From CAZRIZ01 sp050950465 (GTDB taxonomy: Bacteria; Patescibacteriota; Saccharimonadia; Saccharimonadales; Saccharimonadaceae), in assembly GCA_050950465.1 (NCBI GenBank), contig JBMNHQ010000002.1, positions 62,001-126,000 on the forward strand: a stretch of 64,000 nucleotides of DNA, written 5' to 3'. Every line of letters starts with the position of its first letter. Position 1 is the stretch's first letter. The position numbers and the translations under genes were made by a program. The notes under the pieces are model-generated. The model made no database searches and was not told where the DNA came from. It saw only the letters and a program-made list of their open reading frames with translations. Of the stretch, positions 58,709 to 64,000 are shown one piece after another.

Positions 58709-61447
58709 CTATTGTGATTTGCGGCGCGATTGTTTATTGCGGCGCGGCTTGCGTTGACGTTTTGTGTTGCTGGTAATAACTTGAATCTCGTTCGAATCAT
58801 TACTCTTATCCCCCACTTTCAGCTCAGTTTCCTCTGCCAAGATAGCTTTTAAATCCTTAAGCTGATTAGTATTGATTTTACGCTCTGGTTGTTGGTTGCT
58901 ACTACTGCCACCACTCCAAGGGGCAGCGTTAGGGCTAGTTTTCTTAGGGTCAAAGGGTGGCCGAGGAGCGTCGTCTCTCTTGCCCTGTCTGGCTTCGTTG
59001 TAACGTCGCCGAGAGGGTGTATCAAATTGTTCGGGTATCTTGATAGTATCTTGGATTTCTTCCTCAACCTCTTCACGGCTACGTGAATAGTTTTTTCGAC
59101 TCCATTCAATAATCTGAGCAGAGAAATCTTGACGCGGCTCTGGTAGGTTTAGGGTAGTGGCCGAAAAAGCGGTTTGCTTCTCACCACTAATAATCATGCT
59201 GATAATAAAGTGCCGATTGTGCATACTGAGAAGGTCTTGGGCTTCAAATTGTGGTTCAAATTGTTTGGCTAAAATTGGGGCATCGTCAGCTGATACGCGG
59301 AATGAGATAATAGATCCAACGTTGCCAAAAACAGCATCACGTACCGATTCTTGCATTTGAGCTATATATTGATTAGCAACGGTTAAGCTGAGACCGTATT
59401 TGCGGGCCTCTGACAGAATGGTAGCAAATGAGTCGGTGGCAAAATTTTGGAATTCGTCGACATAGAGATAAAAAGGTCTTCGATCATTGACATTAGGAAT
59501 GTCGGCGCGACTCATAGCGGCTAGTTGAATTTTAGTTACTAAGAATGATCCTAAAATAGCAGCATTATCTTCACCAATTAAGCCTCTTGATAAATTAACG
59601 ACTAAAATCTTACCCTCGTCCATGATTTGACGGATATTGAAAGTTGACTTAGGTTGGCCGATGATATTGCGAATGATAGAGTTGGCAGTAAATGCCCCTA
59701 CCTTATTTAAGACTGGTGCTACGGCTTCGGTCTCGTATTTTTCGTTCCAGCTGGCAAATTCTTTCTTCCAAAACTGTAATACTACCGCGTCGTTTACATA
59801 ATTTAATGTTTCTTTACGGAATTCCTTGTCAGTTAGCATACGAGTAATATCAAGCATGGTGGTACCGGGGCGCTCTAGTAGTGCTAGAAGTGTAAAGCGT
59901 AAAATATGTTCTAAGCGCGGTCCCCATGAGTCGCCAAACATGCGTTTTAATACTCCAATCACCTCTGAGGCGACTAGAATGCGTTGTCCCAAATGAGTTA
60001 CTTCTAGTGGGTTGAAACCGACTGGAAAAGCAGTATCAGCTGGGTTAAAGTAGACCACATCTTTGATGCGCCTTTCGGGTATAAATTTCATGTTGTTTAT
60101 AGCGAAGTCGCCATGCGGATCAATAATGGCATAGCCTTGATCATGATAAATATCACTTAGCGCTAGAAGCTCTAGTGTACCTGATTTTCCTGCACCAGTT
60201 TGACCAATAATATAAAGATGGCGTGAACGGTCACGGCGTAGCATACCAAATTGATGATGAACGCCACGGAAGTTAGTTAGTCCAAAAGCTGAAACTTCTG
60301 GGTTGACTGGGTCACCCATCCGTAAAACTGGTAGTTTAGCTGGTGGCTCAGCTGTTTTGGAGGTTGCCCAAACGATATTGGGCGTCTCAACGTTAGTGTG
60401 TGGTAAATGATAAACACTAGCTAATTCCTCGATATTTAATATGAAGCCATCATTTTGTGCAAAAGAACGTTTTTGAAAGCGGTCGATGTTGATTTCATCA
60501 AAAGATGACTTTTTGGCAGTAAAACCATTGAGGTTGGTGCTATTAAATTGTTTAAATGTTCCAACTAACGCTTGCATTCTTAAGTGGGCATTCTCTTGGC
60601 TGCCACCTAGGTAGGCTAATTGAATCTTAACACGGTAGCCGAGCTTATTGGCTTTTTTCTCCGCTTCACTAACGCGTGACTTGTCTCGCTCTGATAGCTC
60701 AACGGTTTTCTCGGTTACATCTCCTTCTGGTGGCTGCCACAAGGCCTCAACCAATGACCCGATCCACTGCCAGTTAATGCGAAACTTCATACTAGTACCA
60801 CTGCGCACTTTTTCGATCCAAGACTCGGCTTGTTTATGCCAATCATCAGCAATCGGTCGAATCAAGAGTTGCACCCAGAGCTCTTCGTTGCTATCTTCTA
60901 GCTTAGCTAATGTACCAGTGATACCCGCTAGTGGATCGACATCAAAACCATCGAAAGTTTTAATAGGAAGAAATTCAACATCAGTTAAGTTTAAGTCGGT
61001 TGTGTAAATTACCTGTCTATTAGTATGAGTGGTATAGTCATCATCAGCTACTTTAATTTGTACAGTTGGATATTGAGCATAGATTTGTCCTTCGACAAAA
61101 TTTTGTAGATGTCTTGGTACACAAACATAAAATCTAATTTGCCCATTAACCGAGGCAATCTCAAAACTTAAATGCTCCTGGTTGGGGTGCATTGCACCAG
61201 TTTGATCGCGTAAGATTCCGTGTAGACTAGCAAACATCTGTTCAGCTGCCAACTCTGACTTGTCATTAGTTTTAGGAATTTCCAATAATAGCAGGACATT
61301 GTCAACGTTAGTTACAGTTAAAGAGTTAACTTTTTCATAATTACGCCAAGTAAGATACACCAACACAATAACAATTGGCATCCAGACGTACCAGTTGAGC
61401 AAAAAGGTAAACAGGCGGCCGATAATCGATGCAAACAGAGGTAACAT
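58709..61447 (-). CDS. TraD/TraG-like membrane-anchored DNA-translocation ATPase
   Basis: 912 residues from the ATG at 61447; an upstream ATG at 61465 lies inside the -10 box. An N-terminal transmembrane helix pair (about 5-35), then a ~350-residue unknown domain, then an AAA+/RecA-like motor with Walker A IIGQTGAGKSGTLELLAL and Walker B FYLYVDEFQNF. QFEPQFEAQDLLSMHNRHF matches the region that follows in coupling proteins. The C-terminus is Pro/Arg-rich and very basic. The family moves DNA in conjugation and type IV secretion. No other secretion or relaxase gene is near. Confidence 0.8.
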   Translation of the reverse strand: MLPLFASIIGRLFTFLLNWYVWMPIVIVLVYLTWRNYEKVNSLTVTNVDNVLLLLEIPKTNDKSELAAEQMFASLHGILRDQTGAMHPNQEHLSFEIASVNGQIRFYVCVPRHLQNFVEGQIYAQYPTVQIKVADDDYTTHTNRQVIYTTDLNLTDVEFLPIKTFDGFDVDPLAGITGTLAKLEDSNEELWVQLLIRPIADDWHKQAESWIEKVRSGTSMKFRINWQWIGSLVEALWQPPEGDVTEKTVELSERDKSRVSEAEKKANKLGYRVKIQLAYLGGSQENAHLRMQALVGTFKQFNSTNLNGFTAKKSSFDEINIDRFQKRSFAQNDGFILNIEELASVYHLPHTNVETPNIVWATSKTAEPPAKLPVLRMGDPVNPEVSAFGLTNFRGVHHQFGMLRRDRSRHLYIIGQTGAGKSGTLELLALSDIYHDQGYAIIDPHGDFAINNMKFIPERRIKDVVYFNPADTAFPVGFNPLEVTHLGQRILVASEVIGVLKRMFGDSWGPRLEHILRFTLLALLERPGTTMLDITRMLTDKEFRKETLNYVNDAVVLQFWKKEFASWNEKYETEAVAPVLNKVGAFTANSIIRNIIGQPKSTFNIRQIMDEGKILVVNLSRGLIGEDNAAILGSFLVTKIQLAAMSRADIPNVNDRRPFYLYVDEFQNFATDSFATILSEARKYGLSLTVANQYIAQMQESVRDAVFGNVGSIISFRVSADDAPILAKQFEPQFEAQDLLSMHNRHFIISMIISGEKQTAFSATTLNLPEPRQDFSAQIIEWSRKNYSRSREEVEEEIQDTIKIPEQFDTPSRRRYNEARQGKRDDAPRPPFDPKKTSPNAAPWSGGSSSNQQPERKINTNQLKDLKAILAEETELKVGDKSNDSNEIQVITSNTKRQRKPRRNKQSRRKSQ

Positions 61448-61455
61448 ACTACAGT

Positions 61456-61484
61456 ATTTTAGCATGTTACAGCTAATTCTTCAA
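61456..61484 (-). promoter_or_regulatory. Promoter of the TraD-like gene, leaderless
   Basis: TTGAAG (61484-61479), 17-nt spacer ending TGC, TAAAAT (61461-61456), 8 nt before the ATG at 61447. Confidence 0.65.
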
Positions 61485-61518
61485 TTGCTGTATAGTGATT
61501 AAGAACTGGGGAAACAAA

Positions 61519-62580
61519 TTATTCTTGTTCGTCGACTGGTTGGTAGATATAAGTAGCCTTAGCAACTCGCTTAAACTCGGGCCGTGATTGTAGATTTAGT
61601 AATACAGTAGTTTCTTTAACCTGTCGTCTCTTCAACACAGCTTTAACAATATCGTCTCGTCCCATAGGTTCCTTGCTATTCTTCAGAACTGCTGTAATGA
61701 CGTCAGCTACAGTTCCCTTCTTGTATCCCCATTCTGATAGAGCGTAGATACCGCGACCAATCAAGACAAAACGATCGTCTTTGATTAACTCATTATGAAC
61801 CGCTTGCTTAGTGACATCTTTTCGCTTAAAGTCACTGTTCTTAATAGCACGATTAATTTCCGAGAAATGCATTGGCTTCTTAGCTTGGCTTAAAACGACG
61901 TAAATCTTGTCTTTTATGTTTTTAGGATTAACTTCTGGCCACTTTACTAGTCCCCAGAGACCGTTCAGGGTTGCTAGTTTTTTAGAAACTTTGGCAAGTG
62001 CCTCAATATGACTTGGATGCTCGTAATCTAATTTAGTATCCAATTCTGTTAACGTCATCGGTTTTTTATTCTTCTTGATTACATTAACAATCTCATCAAC
62101 TCGGGCGCGAACCTCTTTTTTATCGCCATAATCAAAAATTCCAACAGTGTAGTAGTAATTGTCATTTTCGTCAATTACGGTTAATTGACTGCTAATCTCA
62201 GCAATAAATGACAGTTGTGATTGCTCGACGCCAGTTGATTCGCGGTTTAGTAGCTTATTGGTGAGCTCGCCAATACGACCAACTCGCCCGAGTTCAATTA
62301 GGTTGCGAATGATGATTTTCTCTGATTGAGCTAGTCCAGTAATCTTTTTGTTTTCAGCAGCAATTTTTAATCGAATTGTAATAGCTTTTTCTAATTGACG
62401 AACTCGTTCACGAGTTATGTCAAGATAACCACCAATTTGTTCGAGCGTTTCTCGTCGATCCTTCAAACCAAACCGACGGATCATAATTTCCTTCTCACGC
62501 TCCTGTTCCACCACCTGTAAAATATTATTAACTGCCTGCTTAAGGTCAATTTGTTCAACTGATGGATTTTGGTCAGTCAT
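61519..62580 (-). CDS. Sigma-region-4-like HTH fused to HARE-HTH domains
   Basis: 353 residues. The N-terminal ~65 residues match sigma-70 region 4 (IMIRRFGLKDRRETLEQIGG then ITRERVRQLEKA), the part that reads -35 elements. Region 2 (core binding and -10 melting) is missing, so it is not a complete sigma factor. The C-terminal ~150 residues contain HARE-HTH (RpoE-delta/ASXL) winged-helix units: PMHFSEINRAIKNSDF with GRGIYALSEWG, and PMGRDDIVKAVLKRRQVKE. The middle has a related copy (PMTLTELDTKLDY). Probably a transcription regulator acting with RNA polymerase. Confidence 0.8.
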   Translation of the reverse strand: MTDQNPSVEQIDLKQAVNNILQVVEQEREKEIMIRRFGLKDRRETLEQIGGYLDITRERVRQLEKAITIRLKIAAENKKITGLAQSEKIIIRNLIELGRVGRIGELTNKLLNRESTGVEQSQLSFIAEISSQLTVIDENDNYYYTVGIFDYGDKKEVRARVDEIVNVIKKNKKPMTLTELDTKLDYEHPSHIEALAKVSKKLATLNGLWGLVKWPEVNPKNIKDKIYVVLSQAKKPMHFSEINRAIKNSDFKRKDVTKQAVHNELIKDDRFVLIGRGIYALSEWGYKKGTVADVITAVLKNSKEPMGRDDIVKAVLKRRQVKETTVLLNLQSRPEFKRVAKATYIYQPVDEQE

Positions 62581-62617
62581 TGTGTAGTTCGTCCTCTCTT
62601 GCTTTTCCTATATAAAT

Positions 62618-62647
62618 ATTATATGACTATATACCCCACTTTGTCAA
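62618..62647 (-). promoter_or_regulatory. Consensus promoter of the sigma-4/HARE gene
   Basis: TTGACA (62647-62642), 18-nt spacer, TATAAT (62623-62618), both hexamers perfect. Leader of about 30 nt with AGAGAGG. Confidence 0.87.
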
Positions 62648-62713
62648 GCAACAACAATTCATATATCGTCAAAAAATGTTATATCGTAATTAATTATATC
62701 ACAAAATCGACAA

Positions 62714-62736
62714 TAGCAACATAAAATATGTTGCTA
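62714..62736 (-). terminator. Inverted repeat after topA
   Basis: TAGCAACATA (62714-62723) / TATGTTGCTA (62727-62736), 10-bp stem, AAA loop. The T-run on the minus side is imperfect (TTGTCGATTTT). Confidence 0.5.
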
Positions 62737-62754
62737 ATTTATAATACATTAACT

Positions 62755-64000
62755 TTATTTTTTAGTAGGTTTCGTGCTCTTCTTACCAGCTCGGCGGCGA
62801 GTTGGTTTTTTGACCCGTTCTTCCAAGATTTGCTTAGCTTGCTCTTCAGTAATCTTAGTCGGATCTTGTTTCTTAGGAATTCTGGCGTTAGTTTTACCGT
62901 CGGTTACATAAGGTCCGTAGGGTCCACGAATAATCTTAATCTTACCCCATTGGGCAATGTTTTTATCCTTTTCGGCTTGAATCTTCTTTTCATAGAGCTC
63001 TAGCGCTTCTTTGAGTGTAATAGTCATAGGATCGAGCGGTTTAATACTTACAAAAAGTTTGTCTACTTGAATATACGGACCGAATCGGCCGATATTAGCT
63101 TTGATTTCCTTACCATCTTTAGTTTGACCAACCAGACGTGGCAATTTAAAAGCTTCGATGGCTTGTTCGAGAGTGACAGTTTCGATTTGGGTGTCTTTAG
63201 GTATAGGGGCGAAACGCGGTTTCTCGCTGTTGTTGGTTTCTCCCAACTGTAACATTGGTCCAAAGCGACCAAGACGAGCATAGATTGGCTTCTTCTCTTT
63301 AGGATGCTCTCCGACTAGGCGGGCATTGCTTACTTCCGAGCGCTTAATGTCTTTTGCTTCCATTACTAATTTATGAAATGGCTTATAAAAGTCGGTTAGC
63401 ATTCTATTGCGTTCGAGTTCACCGCGGGCAATCTCATCGAAATCTTCCTCAATTGTTGCTGTAAAATCATAATCAACCACTTGATTAAAGTGATTTAATA
63501 AAAAGTCACTTATCATCTTACCAACAGCGGTAGCAACCAGCTTTCCCTTGGTGGCGCCGTATTTATCGGTTTCGATTAGTTGCGAGACAGTACCCTTTTC
63601 AAGCTTGATCACTATAATTTCACGTTCTTCACCGTCACTGTCGCCCTTCTCGACATAACCCCTAGTTTGAATTGTGTCAATAATTGTAGCGTAAGTGCTT
63701 GGTCGTCCAATTCCTAACTCCTCTAATTTCTTAACTAGACTACCTTCTGTGTAGCGAGCTGGTGCCTTCTTGAAAGTTTGTCGAGCGGTAACAGATATTA
63801 AATCAAGCTTATCTCCTGCCTTTAGCTTTGGTAGCTCGTTGCCAGCATCAAATCGGCCATAGGCCTTTAGGAAACCATCAAAAGTAACAATTTCACCGGT
63901 GGCAGTAAAATGCCGCTCGTCTTGATTATTTTTGATTGTCAAGACAGTCTTCTCGAGTTTGGCGGGCGCCATTTGGCTGGCTAAAGTGCGTTGTCGTATT
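62755..64000 (-). CDS. topA: DNA topoisomerase I, C-terminal part (5' end beyond window)
   Basis: Relaxes negative supercoils. The frame stays open to base 64000, with RQRTLASQMAPAK (the ATG at 63972 is internal) matching the core of TopA. Visible are the end of the catalytic core (GIGRPSTYATIIDTIQTRGY, LVKKLEELGIGRPS) and C-terminal topoisomerase repeats (ARLGRFGPMLQLGE, ANIGRFGPYIQVD, IIRGPYGPYVTDG) in place of Cys4 zinc ribbons. A basic Lys/Arg tail ends the protein. The Toprim domain and active-site Tyr lie outside. Confidence 0.93.
   Translation of the reverse strand, partial: IRQRTLASQMAPAKLEKTVLTIKNNQDERHFTATGEIVTFDGFLKAYGRFDAGNELPKLKAGDKLDLISVTARQTFKKAPARYTEGSLVKKLEELGIGRPSTYATIIDTIQTRGYVEKGDSDGEEREIIVIKLEKGTVSQLIETDKYGATKGKLVATAVGKMISDFLLNHFNQVVDYDFTATIEEDFDEIARGELERNRMLTDFYKPFHKLVMEAKDIKRSEVSNARLVGEHPKEKKPIYARLGRFGPMLQLGETNNSEKPRFAPIPKDTQIETVTLEQAIEAFKLPRLVGQTKDGKEIKANIGRFGPYIQVDKLFVSIKPLDPMTITLKEALELYEKKIQAEKDKNIAQWGKIKIIRGPYGPYVTDGKTNARIPKKQDPTKITEEQAKQILEERVKKPTRRRAGKKSTKPTKK

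Noticed and set aside
1..64000. UGA recoding to Gly (as in Gracilibacteria/SR1)
   Set aside because: RF2 is present and genes such as hpf, ftsE and murD end at TGA without losing conserved sequence beyond it.
1..64000. tRNA genes
   Set aside because: No cloverleaf with a GTTCGAATC-type T loop was recognised by eye; a tRNAscan-SE run would settle it.

Overview
The window looks like a piece of a small, tightly packed bacterial chromosome from the Patescibacteria (candidate phyla radiation), most likely a Saccharibacteria (TM7)-type organism. This is inferred from gene content and architecture, not from a database search. Genes overlap by 4-44 nt or are separated by a few bases, and coding strands are G/T-rich. 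Both release factors are present (RF1 with a PxT-type motif, RF2 with SPF), and TGA is used as a stop, so the standard bacterial code applies and the UGA-recoding CPR lineages are unlikely. The envelope genes (LytR-CpsA-Psr protein, FtsEX with a CHAP hydrolase, PBP, MraY, MurG, MurD, FtsW, FtsQ) indicate a peptidoglycan wall. No outer-membrane genes are seen.

Layout. 1-7.6 kb: 3' part of parB, then lepB, an LCP protein, a membrane protein, HtrA, and prmC-prfA and rpmE on the minus strand. 7.6-19 kb: translation and membrane-protease block (rpsB-tsf, frr-rseP-CPBP-proS-greA-lysS, a DUF2207 protein, serS). 19.1-26.4 kb: a giant surface protein with RCC1 propellers inserted into IPT/TIG domains, split by a one-base frameshift and carrying a 348-bp tandem repeat; its base composition is unlike its neighbours. 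26.4-38.5 kb: hpf, secA, M16 peptidase-murD-prfB, ftsEX and PcsB-like hydrolase, ctpA, a response regulator, rnhA. 38.5-47.9 kb: two unusual hypothetical genes (the second DUF4868/KwaB-like), yvcK, rpmA, a tRNA-type methyltransferase, xseAB, a soluble histidine kinase with a response regulator, recO, glyS. 48.3-57.8 kb: a SpoU methyltransferase, then a reduced dcw cluster (mraZ-rsmH-ftsL-ftsI-mraY-ftsW-murG-ftsQ). 58.7-64 kb: minus-strand TraD-like ATPase, a sigma-region-4/HARE-HTH fusion, and the 3' part of topA.

Regulation is unusually readable. At least fourteen genes have a good -10 hexamer 5-12 nt before the start codon, so many mRNAs are probably leaderless. A second promoter class has TTGACW, a 17-nt spacer ending in TGC, and TAATAT. 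Two promoters of that class drive apparent non-coding RNAs on the minus strand (about 48.2-47.9 kb and 57.9 kb). Each RNA has a strong hairpin whose loop shows the same octamer GCCCTCCT, which contains an anti-Shine-Dalgarno core. With the 28-bp inverted repeat in the mraZ-rsmH leader, these RNAs are the best candidates for undescribed biology here. No tRNA, rRNA, CRISPR array, transposase or prophage was recognised.
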